Positions 18,672 to 28,072 of a DNA stretch of 64,000 nt are shown here, piece by piece. The notes beneath the pieces were generated by a model, which was given only the letters and a program-made list of their open reading frames with translations, ran no database searches and had not been told where the DNA came from. The stretch covers positions 36,794 to 100,793 of the forward strand of contig JAIBBE010000182.1 of the NCBI GenBank assembly GCA_019694835.1, read 5' to 3'. Origin of the DNA: Fimbriimonadaceae bacterium (GTDB lineage: Bacteria > Armatimonadota > Fimbriimonadia > Fimbriimonadales > Fimbriimonadaceae). Within the stretch, counting starts at the first letter, position 1, and every line of letters begins with the position of its first letter. Position numbers and translations under genes: made by a program.

Positions 18672-20429
18672 GTGAAACTTGCCAGCCTTTTTGCCTTCAC
18701 CCTGGCCGCCGGAATGGCTTACGGAACCGTTTACAGCAACGGTCCCGTAAGCGACGGCGTCAACGCCAGCAATCAACCCATTTCGCAACTCTTTGCCCCT
18801 GCCTCGATCTTTGGTGCGGGGCATCAAATCACCGCCAACAACGCCCTGGCCGAGAACTTCACCGTGACGGGAGCCGGATGGACCGTCTCTCGCTTCTCGT
18901 TCTTTGCCTACCAAACGGGTGCAGTTGGATTCACATTTACTGGTGCCAACGTCGAGATCGTGACGGGAAGTGATCCCAATGCAGGATCGTCGGTCTACAG
19001 TGTCGCGAATGCTGCCGTCGCGAATGGCGGATTCGTCGCTTACCGAGTTACGTCAACTGTACCGGATGTTACCAATCGTCCCATCTACCGGATTGATGTC
19101 TTCGTGAACAATCTATCGCTTGCTCCAGGCAACTACATGGTGAAATGGAGCATAGGCGGTTCGCTTACCTCGGGACCTTGGGCTCCGCCCGTTGCACCTT
19201 TTGTCGCCGGTAACGCTTATCAATCAATCTCGGGTGGGGTCTACAATCCACTTATTGACACGGGGAACAACCTGAACCTAGAAATGCCATTCGAGGTTGA
19301 GTACTTGCCGGTCGCCAGCAACGGTCATTTGTACGCAGTCGATAGCAGCAGAGCCTTGTACGAACTCGATATGAACACAGGTGCGAGAACCTCCATTGGA
19401 ACAGTGTCCGCCAACGCTGGTACTACCGGTGGTCTGGCTTTCGCAAATTCGACGCGAACGATCTACTTGACTTCCACTGGAAACGACTCGCTCTACACAC
19501 TTGATCTCTCGACAGGCACGGCAACGTTAGTCGGGGCCTATGGCGATGCCAGTGTCGTGATGCATGGCATAGAGTGGGATGATCGATCCGGCATCCTGTA
19601 TGGCGAGTCTCAGCACAACACCGGTCTCTATACGCTAAACACTTCGACTGGACTCGCTACCTTGATCGGCTCGTCGGGACTCTCGTCCTTCCAGAACCTC
19701 GGGTATGACCTGCGAAGCAATACCATGTATTGCACGAGCAGCGGAAACGACAGCCTCTATATCATGGATCGAACCACAGGGCTTGCAACTTTAGTCGGAC
19801 CTCTCAATGGTCCAACGAATCCGAACGGCCTTGCCTACAACTGGATAACGGACACCTTGTACTTGGTGGATAACACTACGGACAATCTGTACACGATTAA
19901 CCGCACGACAGGACAAGCGACGGTAGTTGGGAGCATGGGCGCCAGCAACATTCTTGGCCTCGTGTTCATTGCCCCCGCACGATTGGCCGGACGTATTGGT
20001 CTGGAAGATTGGACGGGTCCGCTTGCTGGCCGAGAGGTCGAGTTCAGCATCTACCCGGCTGGCGGTGGCTCACTCGTCGATTACTACGTCGGCACTCTCG
20101 ACAGCTTGGGCCGGTTCTGGATTCCCACGAATGTCGGGCCAGGAGCGTATGATATTTACGCGAAGGCGAGCCACTGGCTTCAAAAGCGCAGGGCGAATGT
20201 GAACATCACTGCGGCGGGGGCGTCGGGTGTGAACTTCAGTCTGGTCAACGGCGACATCGATGACGATAATGAAGTTGGTATTGGTGACTATTCGCGACTG
20301 TCGACCTCATACAACCTGGCAGTCGGTGATCCGGGCTACGATGTCGAAGCAGACCTCAACGGCGATGATGCCGTCGACATCGCCGACTACTCGATCCTCT
20401 CGTCCAATTATGGACTTGCTGGAGACTAG
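18672..20429 (+). CDS. Secreted propeller-like repeat protein with dockerin-like C-terminus
   Basis: 585 residues from GTG 18672, preceded by AGGAGGA at the right distance. It has a signal peptide (KLASLFAFTLAAGMAYG). Residues ~25-210 form a beta domain with AENFTVTGAGWTVSRFSFFA. Residues ~220-430 are six or so repeats around SLYTLDLSTGTATLVG, like a beta-propeller (DUF4394/NHL type). The C-terminal ~150 residues are a carboxypeptidase-regulatory-like fold (AKASHWLQKRRANVNITAAG) followed by a two-loop dockerin-like segment (NGDIDDDNEVGIGDYSRLST; ADLNGDDAVDIADYSILSSN). The same tail occurs at 38492-39664. It is probably extracellular or surface-bound; ligand unknown. Confidence 0.85.
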   Translation: MKLASLFAFTLAAGMAYGTVYSNGPVSDGVNASNQPISQLFAPASIFGAGHQITANNALAENFTVTGAGWTVSRFSFFAYQTGAVGFTFTGANVEIVTGSDPNAGSSVYSVANAAVANGGFVAYRVTSTVPDVTNRPIYRIDVFVNNLSLAPGNYMVKWSIGGSLTSGPWAPPVAPFVAGNAYQSISGGVYNPLIDTGNNLNLEMPFEVEYLPVASNGHLYAVDSSRALYELDMNTGARTSIGTVSANAGTTGGLAFANSTRTIYLTSTGNDSLYTLDLSTGTATLVGAYGDASVVMHGIEWDDRSGILYGESQHNTGLYTLNTSTGLATLIGSSGLSSFQNLGYDLRSNTMYCTSSGNDSLYIMDRTTGLATLVGPLNGPTNPNGLAYNWITDTLYLVDNTTDNLYTINRTTGQATVVGSMGASNILGLVFIAPARLAGRIGLEDWTGPLAGREVEFSIYPAGGGSLVDYYVGTLDSLGRFWIPTNVGPGAYDIYAKASHWLQKRRANVNITAAGASGVNFSLVNGDIDDDNEVGIGDYSRLSTSYNLAVGDPGYDVEADLNGDDAVDIADYSILSSNYGLAGD

Positions 20430-21701
20430 TTAGTCTCGCTTGTAGCCGGGCCGGTTCGGCTGGCCGCGCACGGCGTTGGGAGGAGGAGCACCAGTCCCTG
20501 GGGGTGGTGCTCCTCCACTTGGCGGGGGTGCCGCGGTTGTGGCCCCGATCGTGCCTTGACCGTACGCATTCGAGCCCGGAATGACCGGCCCCTGGCCAGC
20601 CTGTGGCGTCGCTGGTCCTTGCGGTTGGGCGGCAGCGGCGAGTTGAAGCAATCGCATGAACTCGCCGGGATCTTTCGCTTTCACTTTCGCATCTTCCGGA
20701 TTCACCAGACCACGCTCAACGAGTTTGACGAGCGATTGGTCGAGAGTTTGCATTTTCTGCTTGGCACCCGTTTGGATGATCGAGCCAATCTGATAACTCT
20801 TGTTTTCACGAATTAGATTGCGAATGGCGCTGGTAGCGTTGAGGACCTCGAAGGCAGCGATTCGCCCTCGTCCATCTTTGCGCTTGACGAGGGTTTGCGA
20901 AACGACGCCGACGAGGTTCACCGATAGCTGCATGCGAACCTGCTGTTGCTGCGTAATAGGGAAGACGTCAATGATGCGGTCCACGGTTTGAACGGCATCC
21001 ACTGTATGCAGGGTCGCAAACACGAGGTGGCCGGTTTCAGCAGCGGTAATAGCGAGATGGATCGTCTCCAAATCGCGCATTTCACCGATCAGGATGACGT
21101 CGGGATCTTGTCGAAGGACGTGCTTTAGGGCGTTTGCAAAGGCAAGCGTGTCTTCACCTAATTCTCGCTGATTGAGAAGAGCAACGTGATCATCGTGTAC
21201 GAACTCCGTCGGGTCTTCAACCGTGATGATGTGAACCTGGTGATTTCGATTGATCTTATCGATCATCGCTGCCAGGGTGGTCGATTTGCCCGACCCGGCC
21301 GGTCCGGTGACAAGCACGAGGCCGCGCGGTCGCTCTACGAAGTCGTAGGTAGCCGGAGGAAGCTGCAGTTCCTCCATCGTGGCAATCTCATAAGGAATGA
21401 CACGGAACGCCGCTTGGATGTGATGTCTCTGCTGGTAGAGGTTGCCACGGAAGCGGGAGACACCAACGACTTCATGGCTGAAGTCGAGTTCGAGCTCCTT
21501 GTCAAATCGATCGAGTTGCTCCTGCTTGAGGATGCCGTGCAAGGCCTGCCGAAATTCTTCGGAGTTGAAGGTCGGCGCGTCGGTAACCTCCTTGAGGTCA
21601 CCGAGCACACGCATGTAGATCTTGCCCGTGTCGGTCTTGAAGTGGAGGTCCGAACCTCCCTCTCGAACGCATCGGCGCAAGAGTTCGTTAATTTGCTCCA
21701 A
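20430..21701 (-). CDS. pilT: Type IV pilus twitching ATPase PilT (paralogue 1, proline-rich tail)
   Basis: 423 residues. It has Walker A VTGPAGSGKSTTLAAMID, an Asp box around IITVEDPTEFVH, Walker B DPDVILIGEMRDLETIHLA, the His box GHLVFATLHTVDAVQTVDRI and the retraction motif SAIRNLIRENKSYQI (PilT AIRNLIRE). It is longer than usual because of a ~55-residue tail rich in Pro, Gly and Ala (GAPPPGTGAPPPNAVRGQP). The hexameric motor would retract pili at the inner membrane. It is the last of three tandem paralogues and overlaps the gene before it by 14 bp. Confidence 0.95.
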   Translation of the reverse strand: MEQINELLRRCVREGGSDLHFKTDTGKIYMRVLGDLKEVTDAPTFNSEEFRQALHGILKQEQLDRFDKELELDFSHEVVGVSRFRGNLYQQRHHIQAAFRVIPYEIATMEELQLPPATYDFVERPRGLVLVTGPAGSGKSTTLAAMIDKINRNHQVHIITVEDPTEFVHDDHVALLNQRELGEDTLAFANALKHVLRQDPDVILIGEMRDLETIHLAITAAETGHLVFATLHTVDAVQTVDRIIDVFPITQQQQVRMQLSVNLVGVVSQTLVKRKDGRGRIAAFEVLNATSAIRNLIRENKSYQIGSIIQTGAKQKMQTLDQSLVKLVERGLVNPEDAKVKAKDPGEFMRLLQLAAAAQPQGPATPQAGQGPVIPGSNAYGQGTIGATTAAPPPSGGAPPPGTGAPPPNAVRGQPNRPGYKRD

Positions 21702-22779
21702 CCGGTGCCTCCACTAATCCCATATTGGTCGCGCGACGGACGAAGTCTTGAGGGTTGCTGCATCGACTGAGCGCCATTTCGTACTCGATCTTTCCTTCTT
21801 TGCAAAGTTTGAGCAGGCTGCCATCGAGGGTGACCATCCCCAATTCGCCGCCGGTCTGAATGTCCAAGTAAAGCTGGTGGGTCTTTCCGTCGCGAATAAG
21901 GGTGCGGATGGAAGGAGTCGCCACCATGACTTCGAATGCGGCAACGCGGCCCGTCCCGTCTTTGGTGGGCATGAGCGATTGGGAAATGACCGACTGTATC
22001 GTAACGCTGAGCTGAGTTCGAATCTGCGCCTGCTGTTCGGGAGAGAAGACGTCCACGATGCGGTCAATCGTCTGGGCTGCGTCTACGGTATGAAGCGTGG
22101 AAAACACCAAGTGTCCGGTCTCGGCCGCGGTAATGGCAAGCTGAATCGTCTCGAGGTCGCGCATTTCACCGACAAGAATGACGTCCGGATTTTGACGCAT
22201 AACGTGCTTGAGAGCGTCGGCGAACGAGTGCGTGTCCGTCCCGAGTTCGCGCTGATTGATAATGGACTTGATATCTTGGTGCACATATTCGATCGGATCC
22301 TCGATCGTCATGATGTGCTCACGAACGTGGGTGTTGATGTGATGGATCATCGCCGCGAGCGATGTCGATTTGCCCGAACCCGTTGGTCCGGTAACGATGA
22401 TCAACCCGCGCGGCAACAGAGCGAGCTGTTTCGTGACCTGCGGCATCTCGAGTTCATCGATGGTGCGAATCTTATAGGGGATGACACGAAAGACGGCGCC
22501 AATATGGCCGCGCTGCCAATACATGTTCACACGGAATCGTGCGAGTCCCTTTACGAAGTACGACAGGTCGAGTTCTTTGTACTCGTAGAGTTTTTGCTTG
22601 CGCTCCTCGGTCAGGATTCCGAGGAGGAAACTCGTCAACTGCTCGGCTGAGAACACCGGGTAGTCGGTACGGATGATATCGCCACGGATGCGCATCATCG
22701 GTGGGTTGTTCGCCTTGAGATGCAGGTCGCTCGCATCGCGAGCGACCAGATCTCGGAGCAGTTCGTCGATTTGGACCAT
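21688..22779 (-). CDS. pilT: Type IV pilus twitching ATPase PilT (paralogue 2)
   Basis: 363 residues, the standard PilT length. Walker A is VTGPTGSGKSTSLAAMIHHI, Walker B is NPDVILVGEMRDLETIQLA, the His box is GHLVFSTLHTVDAAQTIDRI, and the AIRNLIRE-like motif is PSIRTLIRDGKTHQL. It is the most canonical of the three. It lies 3 bp after the third paralogue and overlaps the first, so all three are read from one leftward mRNA. Confidence 0.96.
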   Translation of the reverse strand: MVQIDELLRDLVARDASDLHLKANNPPMMRIRGDIIRTDYPVFSAEQLTSFLLGILTEERKQKLYEYKELDLSYFVKGLARFRVNMYWQRGHIGAVFRVIPYKIRTIDELEMPQVTKQLALLPRGLIIVTGPTGSGKSTSLAAMIHHINTHVREHIMTIEDPIEYVHQDIKSIINQRELGTDTHSFADALKHVMRQNPDVILVGEMRDLETIQLAITAAETGHLVFSTLHTVDAAQTIDRIVDVFSPEQQAQIRTQLSVTIQSVISQSLMPTKDGTGRVAAFEVMVATPSIRTLIRDGKTHQLYLDIQTGGELGMVTLDGSLLKLCKEGKIEYEMALSRCSNPQDFVRRATNMGLVEAPVGAN

Positions 22780-22782
22780 GGC

Positions 22783-23862
22783 TTATCGTCGGAGCATCTG
22801 TTTGAGTTCGGAAACCGTTCCTGCGTAGTTGAGGGCGACTTCCTCAGTCACGACGCCGGCCTTCACGTAGCGGGCGAGGGCCTGATTCATCGTCTGCATG
22901 CCCCAGAATGCGCCCTCGTTCATCATGTGATACAAGTCGCCGAAGTGACCGTCTTCTATTGCCTTGGAAACCGTCGGCGTACAGATGAGGATCTCTTGGA
23001 CGACCACGCGGCCATTGCCATCGGCGCGCGGGACCAGCTTCTGGGCGACGACCGCACGAAGCGAACCGGCAAGACGCTGGCAAAGGTGCTCACGCTCGTG
23101 CGGCGGGAACATGTTGACGACGCGATCAAGGGTCTCGTACGCCGACGCGGTGTGAACCGTCGAGAAGACCAAGTGACCGGTTTCACCGGCCTGCATGGCG
23201 ACGTTCATCGTGGCCACGTCGCGCATTTCTCCAATAAGGATGACGTCGGGTGCTTCGCGGACGACGGCGCGGAGAGCCGGAGGGAAGTCTTCGGTGTCAA
23301 TGCCAATCTCGCGTTGGCTCAAGTAGGCCAGTTTGTCCTGGTGAACGATTTCCAGCGGGTCTTCGATCGTGACGATGTGACACGGTCGGTTCTGGTTGAT
23401 GATGTCGATCAAGGCGGCGAGGGTCGTCGTTTTGCCGCAGCCCGTGGGCCCTGTCACGAGGATCAGGCCGAGGCGGTGCTTTGTCAACTCCTTTAATACC
23501 GGGGGCAGACCGAGCTCTTCGAGGCCGCGAATCTGCAGCGGAATGACACGGCAAACGGTGGCACAGGTGCCTCGCTGGCGATACAGGTTCGCGCGAACGC
23601 GACACTTGTCCTTAACCTGAAAAGCGAGGTCCATTTCCGACGTTTCGTCGAACTTGCGGGACTGCTTCTCGTTCATCAGCGAATAGATGAGTCGGTGCGT
23701 ATCCTCGGCGGTCAGAACGGGCCAGTCGCCGGGCAACTCAGAGACTTTGCTGTGCTGTTTCATCATCGGCTTTTGGCCGGCTTTGACAAAAACGTCCGAG
23801 GCGACCACATCGAAGCCGATTTCGATGAGTTCGTGCATGGTAATGGAAGCTGCGTCGCGCAT
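22783..23862 (-). CDS. PilT/PilU-like pilus ATPase (paralogue 3)
   Basis: 359 residues. Walker A is VTGPTGCGKTTTLAALID, Walker B is APDVILIGEMRDVATMNVA, and the His box is GHLVFSTVHTASAYETLDRV. In place of AIRNLIRE it has PTVSKAIEDGHFGDLYHMMN, more like PilU or other accessory PilT paralogues that work only together with PilT. The first ~45 residues match the N-terminal PAS-like domain poorly. It lies 3 bp after the membrane-anchored gene at 23866, which points to a common operon. Confidence 0.92.
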   Translation of the reverse strand: MRDAASITMHELIEIGFDVVASDVFVKAGQKPMMKQHSKVSELPGDWPVLTAEDTHRLIYSLMNEKQSRKFDETSEMDLAFQVKDKCRVRANLYRQRGTCATVCRVIPLQIRGLEELGLPPVLKELTKHRLGLILVTGPTGCGKTTTLAALIDIINQNRPCHIVTIEDPLEIVHQDKLAYLSQREIGIDTEDFPPALRAVVREAPDVILIGEMRDVATMNVAMQAGETGHLVFSTVHTASAYETLDRVVNMFPPHEREHLCQRLAGSLRAVVAQKLVPRADGNGRVVVQEILICTPTVSKAIEDGHFGDLYHMMNEGAFWGMQTMNQALARYVKAGVVTEEVALNYAGTVSELKQMLRR

Positions 23863-23865
23863 GAA

Positions 23866-24603
23866 TTAAGGCTCTCTCCGAGATGGATTTGGTACCGGGC
23901 CGCGAGGCCGAGTAAGGAAGTATACCAACGCCCCCGCTGCCAGAGCGGCAACTGCAATGAGGACGATGGTCAGCGTGTTTTGGTTCGACTTGGGTGGGGG
24001 AGTCACAGCCTTCTTGACGACCGGTGCCGGCTCCTTGTGTTCATCGGGAATGGCGATCGCATCGGGATCTTGCGTAAAGAGCACCACCCGATATTCAAGC
24101 CCGCCAAACGGTGGCGGAATCGCGCGGCCCGCCAACGCAACCGCATCCGAACGATAAGTTTTCACCGATTTCTCCGTCGGTCGCTGCTCTTCGAAGCTGA
24201 CCAGAAATGCCGAAATGGTGTACGGCTTGGGTGCGCCCGCGAAGGCGCGGGCGAAGGGCTCCAAGCGGAACTTGCCGGTTTCGTCCTCGATGATGTTGTT
24301 CGTGGCAAACGTTGCCTTGACGAATCCCTTGTCCGATTGGGCAGTCTTCCCGACCTTCACGCCGCGCGCACCGGCCCCCGTGAATTGCCCGATCCGCTCG
24401 ATCTGTCCTCGCAGAAGGTCAAGGGGATATTTGGGGTCGAGCATCGTAATCTCGACCATGTCGGCCCCCATCGCATGCTTGCGAACGGTGACGACGGCTT
24501 GGCTGGGCACCGAATTCAGCGCCGCCTCAATCTTCTCCTCCGAAGTCTGCGCCCCCGACAGAGCGGTCAGAGCGAGAAGGAGTGCCCACAGCCAATGCTT
24601 CAC
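23866..24603 (-). CDS. Membrane-anchored secreted protein at the head of the pilT operon
   Basis: 245 residues, not recognised. It has a signal peptide (KHWLWALLLALTALSGAQ), a soluble part of about 190 residues with YRVVLFTQDPDAIAIPDEH, a proline-rich linker (VVKKAVTPPPKSNQ) and one C-terminal TM helix (TLTIVLIAVAALAAGALVYF) with a short basic tail. The bulk would face the periplasm. It precedes three PilT genes with only 3-bp gaps, so a role in pilus function is a reasonable inference. Confidence 0.8.
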   Translation of the reverse strand: MKHWLWALLLALTALSGAQTSEEKIEAALNSVPSQAVVTVRKHAMGADMVEITMLDPKYPLDLLRGQIERIGQFTGAGARGVKVGKTAQSDKGFVKATFATNNIIEDETGKFRLEPFARAFAGAPKPYTISAFLVSFEEQRPTEKSVKTYRSDAVALAGRAIPPPFGGLEYRVVLFTQDPDAIAIPDEHKEPAPVVKKAVTPPPKSNQNTLTIVLIAVAALAAGALVYFLTRPRGPVPNPSRREP

Positions 24604-24612
24604 GCCTGAACA

Positions 24613-26067
24613 TTACCTGGCTGGAACCCGCTCCGGGGCGAGCGAAGTCGCGAGGGTTAAGTCCAGTTCGCGGTGACCGAGGAGCGCTTCGATCACGTCC
24701 CTGGCCGAATAGGTTTTCGACCCGGGACGCAGGTACCGGCTGATGTGGGCCAAATCATCGCCTGCCGTGACCAAAGGTGCCTCGACCGCGCCCTTGTGAA
24801 TCTGGGGGAAGCCGGCGGTGGCCATCAGGCCATTACAGACGCAGACACGACCCTCGCAAGCCGCCGGATCGCCACCTTTTCTGACGTAATCCTCAACTGG
24901 CTCGGCGGGACATCGGTAGCCGATCTTGCCTTCGGGCGTCTGGTAGGTCTCGCGCAGGTAGCCGAGGTCGCAAACGCGGGTGCGCTCGGCGACGACCGAC
25001 TCCTCCGACACCGAACCAGGCAAGCCGACGACCTTAAAGGGGAAACCGGTAGGCGAGGCCTTGGGATCGGTGAAGACCCGCACCTCGTTCGCAAGGCAAC
25101 GGCGGATGACCTCTGCCTTCAGATCGGGCCGTAATCCCGATTCCTCGCAGAATGCGAAGGCGGTGCCGACCTGGATGCCCTGCGCGCCGAGGGATAGGGC
25201 TTCTTGGAGCCTTTCATGGGTGCCGTAAGAACCGGCCAGCCAGAAGGGAAGCGCTAACTCGCGAAACTTCTCGAAGTCGACGAGATCGCGCTCCCCGTAG
25301 ATGGGCTCTCCCCGGTCGTTGAGGGTCAGGTTCCCCCGTGGTGGCGCGTTGTGCCCTCCTGCGGTTGGTCCTTCGACGATGAAGCCGTCTGCGCCAGGAT
25401 TGCACTTCTTGGCGAGGATTTGGGCCAGGGAAGCGCTCGCGACGATGCCGAAGAACTGGGGGCGGGGAAGGCTAGCGGTGAAGCCATAACGGGCCGGGTC
25501 GAAGGTCATCGAGGCCTCTCCCCCCGCGACATCGATCCTCATTTCGGCCTTTTCGCAGGCAGCGAACTTGTCCAGAATCCCGGGAATCGCGCGCGGAATT
25601 CCCGCCCCCATGAGCACGACATCAACTCCGGCGAGCATGGCCCCGTAGAGTGACGGCAAGGTTGGCAGTTGGATCTTCTCAAGTAAGTTGATGCCGACGA
25701 GGCCGTCGTGCCCTTGCTTGGCAAGCCAGACTTCGACGAAGTTGGCGACAATGATCAACTCGACGAGCGCGGTCGTCGGCTTGATCGAGAAGATCGGCTT
25801 CGACTTGTAAGGCGCGCCCGGTGCTTTGCCCCCGGCGATGAAGTACCGATCCCAAACTCTATCAGCCATTTCCTTGATCGGAAAGTGACCGAGAGCCTCG
25901 GCCATGTGACCGCCGAGGTCGCCCAACTGCAGACGCCGTGCAAGGATGGCGTCGAGTGCGGTGCCGCTCACCACTCCAAGTTGTCCCTGTTTGGCGACTG
26001 CTTGGGCCAGCGGCCACGCGGAGATAGCGACGCCCATGCCGCCCTGGATGATCTGCGGGTAGTTCAC
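24613..26067 (-). CDS. Nitronate monooxygenase / 2-nitropropane dioxygenase family protein
   Basis: 484 residues, longer than typical nitronate monooxygenases (~320-360). FMN-barrel marks are YPQIIQGGMGVAISAWPLAQ, LGVVSGTALDAILARRL, GVDVVLMGAGIPRAIPGIL, GADGFIVEGPTAGGHNAPPR, LAGSYGTHERLQEALSLGAQ and GIQVGTAFAFCEESG. The C-terminal third has a cysteine cluster (YRCPAEPVEDYV; CEGRVCVCNGL) typical of a subgroup related to PfaD-like enoyl reductases. The flavin reaction and substrate are unknown. Its stop lies 9 bp before the pilus-linked gene, so it may head that operon. Confidence 0.85.
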   Translation of the reverse strand: MNYPQIIQGGMGVAISAWPLAQAVAKQGQLGVVSGTALDAILARRLQLGDLGGHMAEALGHFPIKEMADRVWDRYFIAGGKAPGAPYKSKPIFSIKPTTALVELIIVANFVEVWLAKQGHDGLVGINLLEKIQLPTLPSLYGAMLAGVDVVLMGAGIPRAIPGILDKFAACEKAEMRIDVAGGEASMTFDPARYGFTASLPRPQFFGIVASASLAQILAKKCNPGADGFIVEGPTAGGHNAPPRGNLTLNDRGEPIYGERDLVDFEKFRELALPFWLAGSYGTHERLQEALSLGAQGIQVGTAFAFCEESGLRPDLKAEVIRRCLANEVRVFTDPKASPTGFPFKVVGLPGSVSEESVVAERTRVCDLGYLRETYQTPEGKIGYRCPAEPVEDYVRKGGDPAACEGRVCVCNGLMATAGFPQIHKGAVEAPLVTAGDDLAHISRYLRPGSKTYSARDVIEALLGHRELDLTLATSLAPERVPAR

Positions 26068-26187
26068 AGATTTGATTTTGGACCATCAGAGAGTGCCCAA
26101 CCGCCTCGGTCGTGTGGCTGTTTTGGGTTACGGCGGGGCGTTTGCGGGAGTCAGGTTGTCAAGACCCGATGGTAATGCCGTAGTGCT

Positions 26188-26505
26188 TCATTCGAAAAAC
26201 ACCAAGATGGCGAAGAAGCAAAAGCCTCCCAAGAACAGAATCCAAAACGCCTGGTCGAGTGCACGCCTGCGTACATCTCTTGCCCTGTCCCACAGGATCC
26301 ACAGTATCAGGATCGTCGGACCAAGTACGACACAGGCAAGAAAGGAGAGAATCCGGATTGCGGGCGGTACGCCACCAAACGCTTGCCGAAAGGCATCGGG
26401 TGCGGCAACCAGGTCGTACGCGCCGAGGTTCAGGACCACGACGATCACTAAACTCAGGATCGCCAGTGTCCTGCCCAGTTGCCGTCCGTCGCTGTCGCCT
26501 TGCAT
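26188..26505 (-). CDS. Small three-helix membrane protein
   Basis: 105 residues, not recognised. Three hydrophobic segments are clear: LAILSLVIVVVLNLGAYDLV, ILSFLACVVLGPTILILWIL, and FWILFLGGFCFFAILVFFE at the very end; the loop between the last two is basic (WDRARDVRRRALD). The hydrophobic pattern makes this strand likelier than the overlapping rightward frame. No strong ribosome site is seen. Confidence 0.55.
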   Translation of the reverse strand: MQGDSDGRQLGRTLAILSLVIVVVLNLGAYDLVAAPDAFRQAFGGVPPAIRILSFLACVVLGPTILILWILWDRARDVRRRALDQAFWILFLGGFCFFAILVFFE

Positions 26506-26644
26506 TGCTAACGAACATTACGGGCATCGGCCAATGGGGTTGCCAAGAGCGCCAGGCGAAGCACTGGGAACCATAGTCCCTTGCCTACCAATCTTGAAGC
26601 AGATCCCCGAATCACGGCTCAGATTGAGCATGCGGCGAGCCCAA

Positions 26645-26680
26645 GCTCCGACCCTTCTGCGGTGTCAGAAGGGTCGGGGC
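26645..26680 (-). terminator. Hairpin terminator after the S41 protease gene
   Basis: CCGACCCTTCTG (26648-26659) pairs perfectly with CAGAAGGGTCGG (26666-26677), extended by three outer pairs. It lies just past the stop of the leftward protease gene. Confidence 0.65.
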
Positions 26681-26688
26681 ATGGCACG

Positions 26689-27960
26689 CTAGTTCTTCTT
26701 GGCTGCCGCGTCCTTCTTGCGAAACCACTCGATCGCTGAGGTTACGGCCTTGTCGGGCTGGCCCGGGCCAGGAGTTGGTGCCTCGATGTCGGGGACGACA
26801 CCGTTGCCCTCAAGGCGCAGGCCTTTGATGGTCACGTAATCCTGGAATGGGTACTGGAGCATGAAGCCGTTGGAGATGGGTTGCATCAACGAGGCCAGGA
26901 CCGCCCCTGCCGACTTGGTACCGACGATCACGCCACCGTTCAGTTCGCGGATGCCCGCCGCCATCATCTCCGATGCGCTGCCGCTGCCGCCGTTGACAAG
27001 ACAGGCGACCTGACCAGTGAACACAGGGGAATTCTCACTTCGAATGCCGAGCACCTTGTCCTGCGAAAACTCGGCGATTGCCTTTAGGTCGGTCTCTTTG
27101 CCACCCTTTTCCTTCACGTACTTCTCGACCGTCGAGCGGTTGATGAACGTACCCATCGCCTGACCCCGCGGGAACAGCCGGCCGGCCAGGTGCTGGAGGA
27201 AGAGCACGCGTCCGCCGCCGTTGCCGCGAAGATCGACGATCAGCAGTTTGGCCTTGCCGTTCGCTTCCTTGATCAAATCGTCCACGCGCGGCATGCTGTA
27301 CGTCATAAAGTCAGGAATGGTGAGGACGGCGACATCCTTCTCGGGCCAAGCCAGCGTTTCGGGAAGCACGGTCGAGAACGACTTGCGGGTGACCTCGAAA
27401 TCCTTGACGCTGCCATCGGCGCGCTTGACTTTGATCTTGACCTTGGTACCTTCGTCACCCACGAAGGCTTCGCGGCCTCGGGGCTTCTCGCCGTTAACCT
27501 CGATGATCGTGTCGCCAACGACCAGGCCTGCGTCAGCTGCACCGCTCTTCTCGAACACGTATTCGAGCCGCACACCCTCCTCGATCGTCGCAATGCGAAC
27601 ACCGAGCCCGACCATCTTGCGCTCTCGCATCGCCTGATTGGCCTCGGGTGTGGCCAGGGTGATGTGGCTGAAACCGAATTCGTTAAAGGCCTGGTTGATC
27701 ACCATGGCGAACTCGCCAGGCGTCTTCGACTTGTCGATGGCCTCTTTGCGCTTGGTCAGCATCTCGTTCCACTTGTTGAAATCGTGGCCGGGCACGTAGG
27801 CGCGGGTGGTCAGGATGCGGGTCATGTCGTCAAGGACCTGCTGCTTCGCTTCACTGGTGAAGGGAGCGCTGTCCTTGGTCGTGCCGGGCTGGGCCCATAC
27901 GGTTCCCACTGTGGCAGTGACGAGGGCGAGAAGCCCGAGCGTTTTGGCAATCGCTTTCAT
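26689..27960 (-). CDS. S41 family peptidase with PDZ domain
   Basis: 423 residues with a signal peptide (KTLGLLALVTATVGTVWAQ). Residues ~110-200 are a PDZ domain (VGLGVRIATIEEGVRLEYVF; VVGDTIIEVNGEKPRGREAF). The C-terminal half is the S41/tail-specific protease core: LLIVDLRGNGGGRVLFLQHL, CLVNGGSGSASEMMAAGIRE with the likely catalytic Ser, and VIVGTKSAGAVLASLMQP with the likely Lys. It would act in the periplasm on unfolded or tagged protein tails. It is divergent from the methyltransferase gene at 28073. Confidence 0.92.
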   Translation of the reverse strand: MKAIAKTLGLLALVTATVGTVWAQPGTTKDSAPFTSEAKQQVLDDMTRILTTRAYVPGHDFNKWNEMLTKRKEAIDKSKTPGEFAMVINQAFNEFGFSHITLATPEANQAMRERKMVGLGVRIATIEEGVRLEYVFEKSGAADAGLVVGDTIIEVNGEKPRGREAFVGDEGTKVKIKVKRADGSVKDFEVTRKSFSTVLPETLAWPEKDVAVLTIPDFMTYSMPRVDDLIKEANGKAKLLIVDLRGNGGGRVLFLQHLAGRLFPRGQAMGTFINRSTVEKYVKEKGGKETDLKAIAEFSQDKVLGIRSENSPVFTGQVACLVNGGSGSASEMMAAGIRELNGGVIVGTKSAGAVLASLMQPISNGFMLQYPFQDYVTIKGLRLEGNGVVPDIEAPTPGPGQPDKAVTSAIEWFRKKDAAAKKN

Positions 27961-28072
27961 AGATTTGTTGTCGGTCCTTTTTTCGACTTAGATCATGTTA
28001 CGCAATCAGATTTGATTTCCGTGCCCTTTAGGCGAGAAAATGCGGACGTTTGGCCTGCGGTAGCATCCGGGA

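Noticed and set aside
26072..26692. 206-residue rightward frame
   Set aside because: It overlaps the leftward three-TM gene and the terminator hairpin; the composition is not protein-like, whereas the leftward frame has a clean membrane pattern.
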